Below, one piece after another: positions 20,800-33,042 of a DNA stretch of 64,000 bases. This DNA is from Undaria pinnatifida. Lineage: Eukaryota > Sar > Phaeophyceae > Laminariales > Alariaceae. Both the position numbers and the translations under genes were made by a program. The first letter of the stretch is position 1; each line of letters starts with the position of its first letter. The stretch spans positions 2,250,742-2,314,741 of the forward strand of contig JABAKD010000028.1 in the NCBI GenBank assembly GCA_012845835.1, written 5' to 3'. Under the pieces are notes generated by a model. That model searched no databases. It was not told the origin of the DNA and was given only the letters and a program-made list of their open reading frames with translations.

Positions 20800-23200
20800 G
20801 TAAGGGAGTTGCGTCACAGAAAGAAAGACTGTTTGAGCTACTGCTATTTATAGCACTTGTAGAACCACATCAACAGCAAACAGCAGCGGCAGCATCAAGC
20901 AGTCGCCCTAAACACACACAAACGTATCAGAGAACGCTTGCAAGCAGTAGAGGAATGCAGTTAACATTAGTAACGGATTGTGCCACAACTAGAGAAGGGG
21001 TAATAGACTCAGACGGGGTGATAGACTAGCGTGTAGATGCTGCGACTACTACCCTAAACCCTGCTCGACTGCACCTGCGTTCTTTGGGACAAAATTACTT
21101 TGAATTAGGGTAGGATGCCCTCCCTACGTGCGTCCATCCACGCAATGACAGATAACCTTGATAACCATCGATTGCGGGGGCTGCGGCACCGACTCATCAA
21201 ACTCCGTCTGTTGCTTCTCAACGAATCCTATGCTTTGCTCCGTCCATGCATGGATAAACAGGCAGCACCGATACCCTCTCTCCACTCCTCTCCATCAAGC
21301 GGGTCAGCTGCGAGAGTAGCTTCGTTTGGAAGAAGAGTTGCCACACACTCGTCGCCTGCTGTTGACTAGCTATTACTGCTGTTTTAGGCACAGGCACCTC
21401 AAAATCTCCTCGTAGATGTGGTTGTACAAATACTCATCGGCGAATCAAAGCACACTCTCCACACAGAACGGCTAGGATGCTGCCAACAGAACACCACGTC
21501 CTCCATGGTACGTGCAAGTCTACCCTCCCACCTTCGACGCGTGGCTTGAGCTGGCTCCCGCAGCAGTGGAGGCCCCAGCGCCGTGAAAGCCACACAATGA
21601 TTTTGAGGCCTTGGTCAGGAGGGGAAAGGGGAAAAATTACCACCCCGAACCAACCCAAAACCATCCAAACCTAAACCAATGAAAACGAAGTACCAGCATA
21701 AACCAAACCAAAATCGATAGTCTATATTACACCGCCTTGTCTGTGTGCGTTCTTCACAACAATATTTCCACCCATCTGCATCCAGCACAGCCAGCCAGTG
21801 TCCGTGCTGATGCGCCTCATAGAGAGACGAGCTCAGTGGTCACAGCCTACGATACAGGGATACACATTGCAAATACAGCAAGGTGATTTGGCCATGCAAT
21901 GCTAACCGCAATGAGCACGGGGGAAAAAACAATAACATCGTACCAGGTACAACCCAAACATACATTTCCGTCCCATGCGGTGGTATTTGATCATTTTGAC
22001 CATTCATTCACCATCCACAGCCTGAGGATTTTGAAGATTCTCCATCTTTCTTTCCACGGACCAGGCTAGATTCAAGATTCACACCCCCTGTAACACTCAA
22101 TGAGAATGTTCTGGGCTTCATCCCAAACAAATTATACCCCCCCCCCGGCAGCCCCCGGCACAACCTGCCAGGCAGCTGTCGCAGCCGATCAAGCTTCCCG
22201 ACAGAGTCAAGCTGCAAGGTAAGAGATAGCCAGAGTGTGGGGCGAGCCTGCTTCAGAGTCGATGGTTGCTCGCGATCCCGCGATAAAGCGATCAACGTCG
22301 TCGTACGGCGTGTATTGAATTTTGCGATGCAAGCGTGCGTTGGCGAAAAGGAGTGCTATAAAGTGAAGTCTCTACGCCCCTCATGAGGCGCACGCTTGCC
22401 AACTCGACCAGCGGAGGTTGTGACCGGGATGGGAGGTAGACACAGACAGACACCGTCGGGACGCTGCTTCCATAATACGAAGACTAGGCTATGTATCGTC
22501 TCGCCGTTGTGTATTTTCTCTGCGTGTATTCTTCACGTTAATAAACTGATATTTCCACCCGTCTGCACATCTGTGCATTAATGAAGATCATGCAGGACGT
22601 CCAGGGCTCCGAACCGTTTTTGTTTGGTTCTTCGTTTGGCCTCTCTGCATACATACATACTCGTAACGTGATCCCATGATAATACGATGATAAAATGTCA
22701 ACGGCAAACAACAACAGAACGTATGTATGTAACAGCATGCATCTCGCCGTTGTGTGTTTTCTGTGTGTTGTTCACATTATTCAGGTTTTATTTCCACCCA
22801 TCAATACATTTTTTAATATATTTGTGCATTTATGGAGATCACGCAGGGCTTTTTATTACAGTACTACATGCTAAACAGGTTTGTTTAGTAAAGTTGCACT
22901 ATCGCGTAATATAACGAACTCTTGCGTAGGTTAAGGGGAACGCCCCGGGCCTCTTAGTTTGGCCTCTCTGCACTCGTAATGCAATCCCATGATAATATAA
23001 GATGATTTAATGTCAGTGTCAAGCAGCATTACGTATACATAGAACACCCTCCTTGATCCACCGGCGACATCCTAGCCGACACTCACTAGATACCCGACCC
23101 CTCTACCGCTGCCTTTTGCCAACCGACGCGCTGGAGGAGGAAGTGCCTCCGTAGGCATTGTCCCCTCTGGAGCGCAACGGCCGTTCGAATCTGTAGTCGG
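20800..23200. other. Intergenic region with tandem duplication
   Basis: No gene is recognised. The main structure is a diverged tandem duplication at 22496-23030 (listed separately), with a further short match at about 21725-21800 (ttcttcacaacaatatttcc). A reverse family D copy lies at 21080-21112. Open frames of 60-100 codons here show no family motif. Confidence 0.5.
22496..23035. repeat. Diverged tandem duplication, ~245-300 bp units
   Basis: Unit 1 (22496-22735) and unit 2 (22740-23035) share tctcgccgttgtgt, a tttccaccc segment, gagatcacgcagg/gaagatcatgcagg, gtttggcctctctgca, and atcccatgataata in the same order. The cause of the length difference is insertions in unit 2. Confidence 0.7.
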
Positions 23201-23227
23201 TGCTAATCCACGGCATCTATCTGAACC

Positions 23228-23398
23228 ATGGACGATCCTGAAGCTGCTGTCAGCCCTCCAATGACAGCGGCTCGGAATTATGAAATGGATGCCAGCACAT
23301 CACTCGGGGATTCGGTTCTGCGATCGGTTGCTTTCGACTTGATTTTTCTGCGTCCACTTCCCTTCCGTGCACCGAGAGTCAAATCTGCGTTCTGTTAG
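23228..23398 (+). pseudogene. Short open frame, possible start of the Gypsy relic
   Basis: A 56-codon frame starts MDDPEAAVSPPMTAARNYEM and stops at 23398. It lies 0.6 kb upstream of the Ty3/Gypsy relic on the same strand. It could be a gag remnant, but no gag motif is visible, so this is only a positional suggestion. Confidence 0.2.
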
Positions 23399-23404
23399 TT
23401 ATAC

Positions 23405-23500
23405 AACTGTTTAACAGTGGCGACTGGTCTAGTGGATCATGCTGTATAACCAACAAGCGTGTGTCGTGGGTTCGAATCCCGCAGACGTGGGTTCGAATTC
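23405..23500 (+). repeat. tRNA-like SINE head with doubled B box (family S2)
   Basis: An A-box-like actggtctagtggatcatgc is followed by cgtgggttcgaatcccgc, a textbook T-arm/B-box. A second copy, cgtgggttcgaattccac, follows at once. The anticodon arm does not pair well. This looks like a tRNA-derived repeat whose T-arm has been duplicated, not a functional tRNA gene. Confidence 0.5.
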
Positions 23501-23789
23501 CACATACGTCCAATATGATATTATCGAGCGTGCACGCTGGAGAATTGTTAATATGGCTGGCCATGATAGTGTGTCCCTCGATACGATAGTCCGTTGCAAG
23601 GAGAAGTCCTCGGATATCAATGGTAAAAAGCCGGTGGGATTCGACGAAACCGTGGGCAACGAAGAGCTGAAAATGTCATCCTCGAGAAAGCAGCTTTGGG
23701 AGGTATCCCTCCTGCTCTCCCTGTCTACATAGGCTGAGCCCGGCGTACAAAGGATTCAAGTCTTCAGGCGCCATCTGCTGCGTCTCATT

Positions 23790-26410
23790 CAGCCTCGTGT
23801 GTCAACGGGATCAACCGTGGTCACGCTTTGGTTGCGTCCGCGGCTCCGCCTCCACTGCCTTTACCTTCTCAGATGGCTCTGCCGTCTCTTCTCGCATCGG
23901 GGCTCATTTTGTCTTGGACGCGACGCCGCCAAGCCGCCACCGCCGGCCAGCTTCAGGCTATGCTTTCCGTCGCTCGGACTCCACTTCACCGTCCGTCCTA
24001 CGATTAGCCCCCCCGGCGTGAAAGCCGCGCCTTCTTCTGATCACCTCGCCCCCCGCGCCCCCCATCGGCCCAGTTCCCACTGTACGTATCCACAACGCCC
24101 AAGATGCAGCCGACTCCACTCCACTTTTATTCGGTATACTCCCCGCCGATGCACCATTGATGACCCGCACTCCATCCGCTCTCCCCTATATGTCCACATT
24201 GGCAGAGCTTGAGGTCCTTGAATCTGTCGATCAGTACTCGCACAGAGACTTGGCGCGTGAACAACGCGCTGAATACGTACGTGGTGATGTTATCAGGTAC
24301 CCCCTCCTTAAAACCCCCTCGTTTCAACCGGACCACTTCCTCCTCCACGTTCCATCTCTACAACGGCTCCGTTATCGGAATTTTGCTCTTTGGCCGACAA
24401 AGGATATCTCTACACAGATGATGATGGAGTCCTCCCACTCGTGCGGAAATTAATGCCCCCGGTCCCGGCTCGCGTTAGCAAGGTTGAGGAACATGCGACT
24501 CGGCTCTTAGACGACGAGTCCGCCTGAATCTATGCCCCTCTGATGATGCGTCCGTGGATTATGAAAGTTTACCATACTAAAGCGTCGCGCCACCTAGGTG
24601 TCGCTCGTACACCTTCTATGCTCAAACGCTTTTACTGGTGGATAAACATGAACATTTGCACGCAGTGGTGGCTTCGTCGTTGCTTACAGTACTTGCGCAA
24701 GTCTTTTCGACAGACGATTTACTTGCACAGCCTCTCCTTCTTCTTGCCATTCAGTCCTGGTGTCGCTGTGAGCGCCGATTACTTCGGTCCACCCTCCCAG
24801 TTCCACGTTGAGGAAGCACCTACATTCTTCTCATTACGGATCAGTTGGGTCGGGGCGCCTACAATTACGCCGTGTCTGCTGTGGAATTAACAGCTTGAGT
24901 TACCGCCGAGTTCCTGGCCAACAAATACATCCTACCCTGAGGGTGTCCAGTCCGCCTCCTCTCCGACAACGGCCTTCAGCTTTGTTCCGAGCTGTCGCTC
25001 GCTGTGTACAAGCCGCTAGGGGTACGGATAACCGCGCCAGCGCCTACCGTCCCAACGGCATCGGTAACGTCGAGTGAATGAATCGCGCCATGGCTCAGAT
25101 GCTCCCAACGGTTTTCAGCGAAATAAAGAACTACTGGGGGACTTACGCTTGCCGCACGTGGATTACGGTTACAACAACTGCGTCGGCGCTGCCACCGGGT
25201 TGCCCCCCAAAGAGGTGCACATGAATCGCCTGCCCCGCCTCCCTTTCACCACCTTTGAGCACCTCTTTAATCGAGGACACTGCATCTGCGCCCGCGACCA
25301 CCTGGAATGCTGCCACCTTGCAGCCAAACGCCAACGACGTTCATATGACATAGTGCGCGAATAACACACTTTTACCGCTGCTCGGGCAGGGCGCCGAAAA
25401 TCAACGCTCTCCGAGGCCCTCCGGTAAGTCCTTATCTGCACCGGCGACCTCTCGCGATACCTGCCAGCTGGGATATAGCAGTACGTCTCTAATAACTTCC
25501 CCACCAAATCTCCTCCCTACCACGCCACCGAGGGAGACGTCTCTCTGCCCGTCAAGCGCTTAAAAGTCGACGCGTGAAAGACGCGTGCTACGATGGAGGT
25601 AGCACTTTTCGTTGGAATTATTTTCAGAACGATGAGGATTCTTAACCCAAAATCGTCCGAAATAGGATTTTTTTTCCCCATAATTTTGCGTCGTGTGCTT
25701 AGGCCATGATATTTTGCATCCGGAAGCAGTTTTTGATTCTCCAAGTTAGATTTTTTTGTAGAGGTCTTAAGCTCCCAAATTGAGGGGCAGTATTAGAAAA
25801 AAAGTGGTGCACCTCTTTCGTAGCACGCGTCGGTCGACGTGATCTCCAGCCATCTGTATTTGCGAGGCCGGGGGCGGCATCATGGCCGCTTTCCACGAAA
25901 CACTTTTAATAGGCCTCCGACGACCACCGTGGGAACGCGAATCGGGCCTCCTTCACTCTCGCCAGCACATCCTCCATCATTGGACCCGAACGTCCCCAAA
26001 ATTCCAACAGATGAATCGAGGGTACCTGCTACGTGGTCATCGGTGCCGCTCAACGCGAGTCCGTTCCTGACAGGGGAGCCCGCTTTCTGTCTCCTCGTTA
26101 CTGCTACGTCAATCGAGTGAAGTTTGAAGTCGCCGGTTCAGCGGCACAATTTTGCCCGTCGGCACTTGGTTTTGATACGAGGGCCAAGATCATCTTGGTG
26201 GTTCGGAAGAAAAATCTGCACACCTCAACTCCTGGACAGCACGAAGTTCGCTTTCTGGAGGACCTCGGATCGATCAAGCTTGCACTGTTTCCTGCCCGAT
26301 ATACTACGACTCTTCAAGCCACTCGCAGCTCTGGGGTTATACAGGTACGCCCCTGATACGTCGTATTGTGTGCAGCGCCGACGAGTCTCGCAGGACCGAA
26401 ATATTTAATG
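23790..26410 (+). pseudogene. Ty3/Gypsy pol relic (integrase and downstream region)
   Basis: Pieces in several frames line up in the order of a Gypsy polyprotein. The zinc-binding entry of integrase is at about 24570-24720 (HLGVARTPSMLKRFYWW, then CTQWWLRRCLQ). The catalytic core start is at about 24765-24800 (GVAVSADYFGP), followed by an LLSDNG-type segment at about 24960. Then come LPHVDYGYNNCVGAATGLPP at about 25150-25210 and EVHMNRLPRLPFT. After an inserted inverted-repeat element at 25575-25832 the similarity resumes near 25842 (RGRG and a PPWERE-type segment). Frameshifts and stops occur every 100-300 bp, so it cannot make protein. LTRs were not found. Confidence 0.75.
25575..25832. mobile_element. 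Small inverted-repeat element (MITE family H), inside the Gypsy relic
   Basis: About 258 bp. The left end has gacgcgtgctacga and then ggaggtagcac; the right end, read inversely, gives cgacgcgtgctacga and then gaggtgcacc. Flanks gtcgacgcg (25566-25574) and gtcgacgtg (25833-25841) look like an 8-9 bp target duplication. The Gypsy reading order continues across it. It has no coding capacity, so it would need a transposase from elsewhere. Related copies: 62167-62420 (full), 59030-59152 and 59395-59577 (reverse, partial). Confidence 0.75.
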
Positions 26411-29400
26411 TGCGTTGGTGGAAACTTCTGAGAATTCGATCAGTTCGACGGTCGGCACACCGCTCACTGTTGGCACTAATGATTAAAAAACCTTCGGCCA
26501 ACTCGACAGGGGTCCTGACTTTTTGGCGCCGCTGCGTAATTTAGAGAGTCGTATTTGCGCAAACTATGACATAGATGATGTTGGAGAAACAAGAAAAAAG
26601 AAGCGTTGGTTCCATTCTTCGAATATTCGTACGTTAAAGACCGTACGTTAAAGGCTGAATGTCATCGTTGTCGTCGTTGCCGCCGCCACCACGGCACCGT
26701 TCTCGTCGTTTTCGTATTATTAGTAGGCCGCTGATTATTGTGACCCCGCGGGATATGCCGCCCTGGGGCGTTTCGGCGCGGGATTTCGACTTGAGTTTGG
26801 AGGGTGGGGTCCATACGGGGGAAAACGCGCCGTGCGCCGTCTCGTGCCGCGGGGGCCCGCGCTCGTCGCGGCGTAGGGGTTGCAACGAGGGGGGGTGACA
26901 AGGGCGCAGTTTCGTTTCACACTTGAGGTTAATCCGAGATTGGATTTGAGTGATCCGGGCGCCACACCATCGGGCTATGATAGAGCGCCCGATTACGCAC
27001 CGTGATTGCGGCCGAGCGCGTGGACGACGCGGACTCTGGCGCGCGCAGGCGTGTAAAGAGGCGGGAGGAATGAAGGGGGTGGCCGGCTCCGCGTCTCGCT
27101 GTCGCCCACTCGTGGAGGCACGTGGGTGGTAGACTACACCCGGAATGTATTTGCGGTATTAGTACAGCAAGAACATACACCTGAAATGCATGTGCATACA
27201 AAAATGAAGCTTCGATCGGTACAAAGACCGCAGCCGACGACTTGTCCAGGGTTACAAGAACACCCTCAAAGGGGAGGAAAGGGTGCGTTACGATAGTGGC
27301 AAGCATATGCGGTGCCAATAGAGTTTTCATGACATCCCCTAAAGCGAAAGTGCGCTAAAAAGAACGACATCCGTAGCTCGCCCGAAGATCGCGAAGGTTG
27401 TCGATGAAGCTTTGTGGATGAAGGCGATGCCGTTCGTTGCTCACATGGATGAATGTGACTGCTCGGGTACCAATCTCCGAGCCCGGCATCAACGTAAGAG
27501 AAGCCGGTTGTGGTTGGCGTCAATATAAGCAATGACATTTTAAATATCTGAGCCCGGCACCAACGTAAGAGAGGCGCACCGTGACGACGTGTGGTTCGTC
27601 ATGTTGCACGGGCTAGATACGTTACAGAATCGAGCTTGGACACCTTCACGTCTTGGGGGCAAGCCCAGCTTCATTCTACGAAATAAATGCTGTTATCGAC
27701 TGTGGAGTGGTAGTTTATCACTTCCCACGTATCTGTACGACTGTGCATCAGCTACGTAATGACTTGATCAGAGCTAATGAGCGTCCTCATTTGCTCTAAA
27801 TGCCATCTCCCTTATACTGACAACGGTCCATAGGAGAACGACAGGCCTGACTGAATCACCTGATTTGATTGGCGATTTTCACCAACTGTATACAGGGGAT
27901 CCGCCTGCACATAAAAAGGTCTACCTTCCCGATAACCGTCGAACAGTAGAATAACGATGTTGACTGACACTGTTCCTTATACAAGGAAAATAAGACAATG
28001 GAGGACTGGCGGCTGACGAGCCTAACCGTGCCCATTATCAACTTTGGCATCTAAATAACCGCGGCACAAACGGGCTGGTACGGTTGGCGTTGCGTCTACA
28101 GTTTGCTAGACTGGAGCGCGGGAGTTGTTAGCGTTTTTGGATCACATTGGAGAGACATCTTGAATGCTCGCAGAGTGTATGAGTGAGCAAATGCGCTGCA
28201 GTGGCGAATTTGGCGACGGCGATGCCAACCGTCACTATTTGGACCTTCTCCAATGAAACGGATACGGAACTGAACATTAAACGGAGATGATCGACCTCTC
28301 GAACGCTGTCTGGACAGACATTCACCTTCAAGTTTGTAGAGTATCTGATTCTGCAATATTTGACTTCACCTCGTTTTTGGCTGTACTTACTAGGACACTT
28401 ATTTTCTTGGCATCTCCACACGCACAGTAAGGCTGTACCAAGGGCAAAACCTGCTATACAACAACGGCCATGCTACATTGTCTGGTGTACGACAACAACC
28501 AGATGGGAATCAGGCACCTCTGAGGAATGCAAGGCCTGAAACCCGGGGACGTCTCCTAAACGCCCCCGTAGTCGTGATACTAATCACGACTATCTATGCA
28601 GACGTGATTATCGGTTCCCAAAAACCCTTCCCGAGTTTTTCTTTTTTCTTCCACATACATACGCAAGGTACTTTCCAGTGAGAACAGGTACCTGGTATAT
28701 TTAGTGGATTTCGGGCACGTTATTTTTTCTGCTTGCAAGCTGGCGCACAATTGCAAGTAACATGTTGTCGCGTCGAACCCTACGCTCATCACATGGTAGC
28801 GGGTTTAAATGACGGTTAGACAACTCTACCATTTAGAGATCGCCATGTATCAATGGTATAGTACTACATACAGTATGGATTTATCTATCTTGAGACAAAA
28901 AAAGCTACGTCTCGATAGTAGTACTGTGACGCCAAGATATATATACGGATGTCATTTCAAGAAAGCGGTTGCGTTGATATAAGCTACCTGGCGTGATATA
29001 GAGGGAAGGAACACCACTCAGCGACCATCCACTACATGCTAGGGCATGTTTTCGTGAGCACCACTAACACGAGCATCAGACGTGGACGCGACATCTACAG
29101 AGGACCACAGCATCTTCGACGACATAGAAAATTCAGGCTGTATAATCGCATATCATCTAATGTGAAAAGGAATTACAGGCAGATATATTAAAATTTCGGT
29201 AGACCACACTGCTAACCTATCATATTTCGTGCGCGCCGTCTGCATGATCGCTTCCCACCCTGTGCTAACCGAAGTAACATATACCTCTACATATATATGG
29301 CTAGCGAAGTAACGTGCTACTCGTTTTTTTTACGCGATAACCAGAAAGCACCACACGCATATATAGCATCAAAATAATACCCGGTAGCTATCATATCTGG

Positions 29401-30600
29401 AATTTTTTGTCGCAATCGTCCAGCCGAACCCCCTGCTCAGTGTCGGGCCAGGGTTCTGGTAAAACGGCGCTATCTAAGGCGCAGGACTGTGGCTTTTTCG
29501 TCGTTGGTCAATTTTGCCCTGCCGCCGCCCTCCTCAGCCCAGAGCCGGGGGGCGCCCAGGGTACCCTGTTCGCGCGTAACGTGGTTCAGGGCTATGTACG
29601 GGCCTGTGTGTCATCTTTTATTTTTTTGTGCGCTGCATTTGTTCGACTTTGTTTTTCCGACTTAACACTTCCCCCCCTCGCGGGGCTGAAGGTGCGGCCA
29701 CCTTCCATCCCGGGTATTTGTCGTTTCTTCGTCTAACCCCCTGCCATGCCGATAGCCCGCGGGAGTTTTTTTGCATGACTTCTCCCTTGTATTGGCGCTT
29801 GTGTTCTCCTCCATACCGACGAGGGCTCGCCTCGCCATAGTGCCTTTTCTGTGGTTTGTTTGCCGTAGAGCCTTTCCTGCCCCCTCCCGCCACACCGGTG
29901 GTATGCGGCAGGTTCTAGAGCCTTTTCTGCCCCCCCCCGCCACACCGGCAGTACGCGGCAGGTTTTGGAGGGTGGCTATTGCCTTGTTGTAGAGTCTGTG
30001 TTTCCTTCAATTGCTTTTTTTCGCGTGTTCCTGGCTCCATAGCCAGACCGTTAGAGGTGTGGGAGTGGGTTTTGACGAGCCGCATCTTCGACTCATGGCC
30101 CAGTTTGTATAATAACCGAAGTTTCCCCGAATCTCCCATATTTCTGCATATGCAGCTCATCAGGGTGGGCTGGTGTTAAGATACGGCCTCGAAAGGCCTG
30201 TAATTATCAGAATTGAGATGATTTGGATGGGTTTCGTATGATAAGGTTGGCGTTTTATATTCGGGATAGTCAGGAAATAGATTGGAGGCACGTGCCTCGG
30301 ATCTCAGAACCCATCCGGGGCTCTGGTGGAATCGAATAAAGCTACGTCTCTGCGAAGGCTAAAAAAGCGAGTACTCTCCGAGGACCTGATCAATTGGCAG
30401 ACCTGCAGGGGACACTCTGTGTCTCCGCCCAATACTCTTACAAGATGTAGTCACTATAAGTTAATCGTCATAGTGATACATGGTTGCACATATAGATCGG
30501 AATATGATATCTTACGGACAACTGCTCGGGCCATGTATAAGACTAGACTACACCACGAAGCCATAAAACATCGTACACCACAGTTCTATAAGTACCTGCC
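26410..30600. other. Intergenic region with no recognised genes
   Basis: Open frames at 26659-26898 and 26929-27330 reflect a GC-rich stretch and show no domain. A 72-bp-spaced duplication (gagcccggcatcaacgtaag near 27478, gagcccggcaccaacgtaag near 27550) and a 52-bp tandem pair (29865-29966) are visible. A 90-bp segment at 29305-29400 (acgcgataaccagaaagcac) is repeated at 30605-30680. Confidence 0.45.
29865..29966. repeat. Tandem pair, ~52-bp unit
   Basis: gtagagcctttcctgcccc through cgccacaccggtggtatgcgg is followed by tctagagccttttctgcccc through cgccacaccggcagtacgcgg. The open frames in the area are by-products of this repeat. Confidence 0.75.
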
Positions 30601-30849
30601 GTAGTAGTATTCGTATTATCTTATGCGATAATCAGAAAGCACTACTCGTATAGATAGCATCAAAGTAAAGCCAACATCACGTAACAAGAATTTTCCTCCC
30701 TTCCACTTCATATTTTTCTTTGAAATATTGGGCGTCTGCATGCAACACGCAGGCAGAATATTTGCTATCATCCACCTCCGTTCCCCGCCACCATCGCCAC
30801 ATGCCCCCCCCCTGACACACACGCCTCCCCCGCCCCTCCCCCCACCACC

Positions 30850-31680
30850 CAACCGAAAATCATATCTGCTAGAGTAATAAACACTACCAGACATGTGATA
30901 TTACCTCATTACCTTTCTAGCCATCCACGCCGTAGCTCCAATAACCCCCCCCCCCCACGCCCCTTTCTTCCTCACCACCCGCACCATCGCCTAGACCTAG
31001 CACTATGCGTATAGTAAGTTCCTATCGGGTATACATTTATGCGATCTAAAGCGGTTAAGAATCCCCCTTCCCCCTTTCCATCCCCCCCCCCCCCCCCTCC
31101 TTCGAACGCTCCCCCCTCTCTCCTCACCGGTTGTACGATTTACAGGATATACATGATAAACTGATGCGTTCTTTCCATAACCGTCACATTTGTCCCCTTC
31201 AAGGGTTTATAGCTGCTGCACAGATTGAGTTGCTTCCCCCCCTCTACTACCTCGCCCCCCCCCGCCCCCGGCCCCCACGCCTTAAAAAATCTCCGCCCTT
31301 CCCTCACCGGTTGTACGACTTACCGGATATACTTTATAAACTGATGCCTTTCCTTCCACAGCTGCCAGATTTTGTGCCCCTCAGAAACGAGTTTTATTGT
31401 TTCCGCGCACAGACTGACTAACATCACCCTGTTGACCCTGGTACAAGCTACATTGTAGTTTCAAGGGGAGTCACCGACCTATACCCTTAATGAGGACACA
31501 CACCCAGTAATACGCGCGATCGGAGTATCGCACACAGCTTGCAAATATGAGTTCCGACGAAATCTTCGATCTCACAGCTGGATTGTATTTTCATTTTGAT
31601 GTTGTATATAGTACGTATGAGTTTCGACGAAATCTTCGTTCTCACAGCTGGAGTGCATTTTATTTTTATAATATATACGG
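30850..31680 (-). mobile_element. G-rich dispersed element J, copy 1 (reverse)
   Basis: Reads in the opposite sense to the copies at 33.04 and 53.13 kb. In order it has a segment with ctagccatccacgccgtagc, C runs (13 at about 30945, 14 at about 31088), gcgcctagacc-like sequence, then cctcaccggttgtacgattt. It continues gcacagactgactaacatcac and gatcggagtatcgcacacag, and ends in a doubled atgagttccgacgaaatc/atgagtttcgacgaaatc motif by a cagctgg end. No transposase is encoded. Confidence 0.65.
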
Positions 31681-31699
31681 TGGTGGCAATTTTACCGTG

Positions 31700-32600
31700 C
31701 TATTTTGCAAGGTTGAGTGAGCCGAACCTTGTTTTTCCACATTACATTGTGTCAAAATCTTTCGTGGAGTACCAAGCGTTAGCAGTCCAAGCACACTGCC
31801 ACTTGATGAGGGTCCCCGGTCGTCACTCGTACTGCAGGTTCTAACTGCACCCAGCACGGTCGCGCAAGCTGAGTTTTTTTAGCAGTATAACCCTGTTCTC
31901 ATAAAGTTTACGAGCAAGTTTGTTGTGGCTAGTGACTAACATTGTTGTCCTCTCGTAAGAACACATCCAATTAAGGATATACTTCGAAGTATTGCTAATC
32001 GAACCGTTTCGAAGCAGCGACGACATTGCACATACAACTTGGGAGTCCGTTCTCATGAATTTTTGACAAGTCGTGTCACCACCATCGTATTAAGTACAAA
32101 CCTCGTTGTTATAATCGAGTTTCGGATTCTCCTGCAACACGTACGTACGTAAATGGTGGTTATTGGCGAATTCTAGGGAATGACTACTCGAAAGAACCTG
32201 CCATCCCAAGTCGGCACCTTTTTTTACACAACACGCATGTTTGCACGCCTGAAACAGAGGGAGGTGATGTGGATACCAGATCCTATCTGTTATGGTATTC
32301 CCCTGGGAGCCTAACAAGGCGTAAGATACGGAATACGGCAGGATATAAAAGGGCTTCACATGCCTTCGAAGACATGTGCGTATAGCAAAAAAAAGGGGAT
32401 GATGCTTTTGCCTCGCGGAATTAAACGCTATTCAGTTCGTCCGTGGCGAGTGTGGAGCTAATACAAGAGCTTATCTAGTACAAGTGAGAGACCAACGTGG
32501 AACCTGCCTAGTAGAGAAACCTGCAAAAGGGTGGCTCGTGTCTGTAACAGCCCCTTAATCTTGTTATATATCCCCTAGAAGATCGTTCTGCCTCATTATC
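31700..32600. other. Region without recognised genes
   Basis: Contains no coding family that I can identify. A palindromic tacttcgaagta lies at about 31982, and a family G repeat copy at 32515-32575. Confidence 0.4.
32515..32575 (+). repeat. Dispersed repeat, family G copy 2
   Basis: cctgcaaaagggtggctcgt followed by gtctgtaacagccccttaatc matches 8060-8122. It lies immediately left of a foldback element. Confidence 0.6.
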
Positions 32601-32609
32601 ACTACAAAA

Positions 32610-33042
32610 TCCTTGAAGGCCACCTTCTGTCTGTATTGCCTGCATCCTCAGGTGGGGCACTTTCTCTCTGAGATAACATCTCGTTGCTGACCCCCGAGTT
32701 TGATAACGCCACACAACCCCACCTCGGTGTCTCTCCACCCATCCATGCTGAACGAAGAGATCGAATAATAATGTGGGACGGTAGGCAGTAGAGAGTAGTA
32801 GTAATAATGTGGGACGGTAGACGGTAGTAGAGAGTCCGGCATCCGGCAGAATGTAACCGGTGGAGTATTCCCGCAATAGGTAGATCGCTTCGTTCAGTGT
32901 GGGTCCGGAGACACTCCGACGTGAGGTAGTGTCGCGTTACTACACTCGGGGGTCAGCAGTGTCAGCAACGGGAGTTAACCTCAGAGAGAGTGCCTTGCCC
33001 GAGGATACGGCCGGGATATATATGGCCTTGAAGGATTATTTA
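32610..33042. mobile_element. Foldback element with ~130-bp inverted arms
   Basis: The left arm (about 32610-32737) contains aaatccttgaaggcc, gtggggcactttctctctgag and gttgctgacccccgagt. The right arm (about 32890-33042) contains the inverse: actcgggggtcagc, ctcagagagagtgcc and ggccttgaaggatt. The loop holds a 35-bp tandem pair with gtaataatgtgggacggtag. It has no open frame, and target duplications are not clear. Confidence 0.7.

Noticed and set aside
22687-22914. Hydrophobic 75-codon frame
   Set aside because: It lies within the tandem duplication 22496-23035 and is not conserved between the two units.
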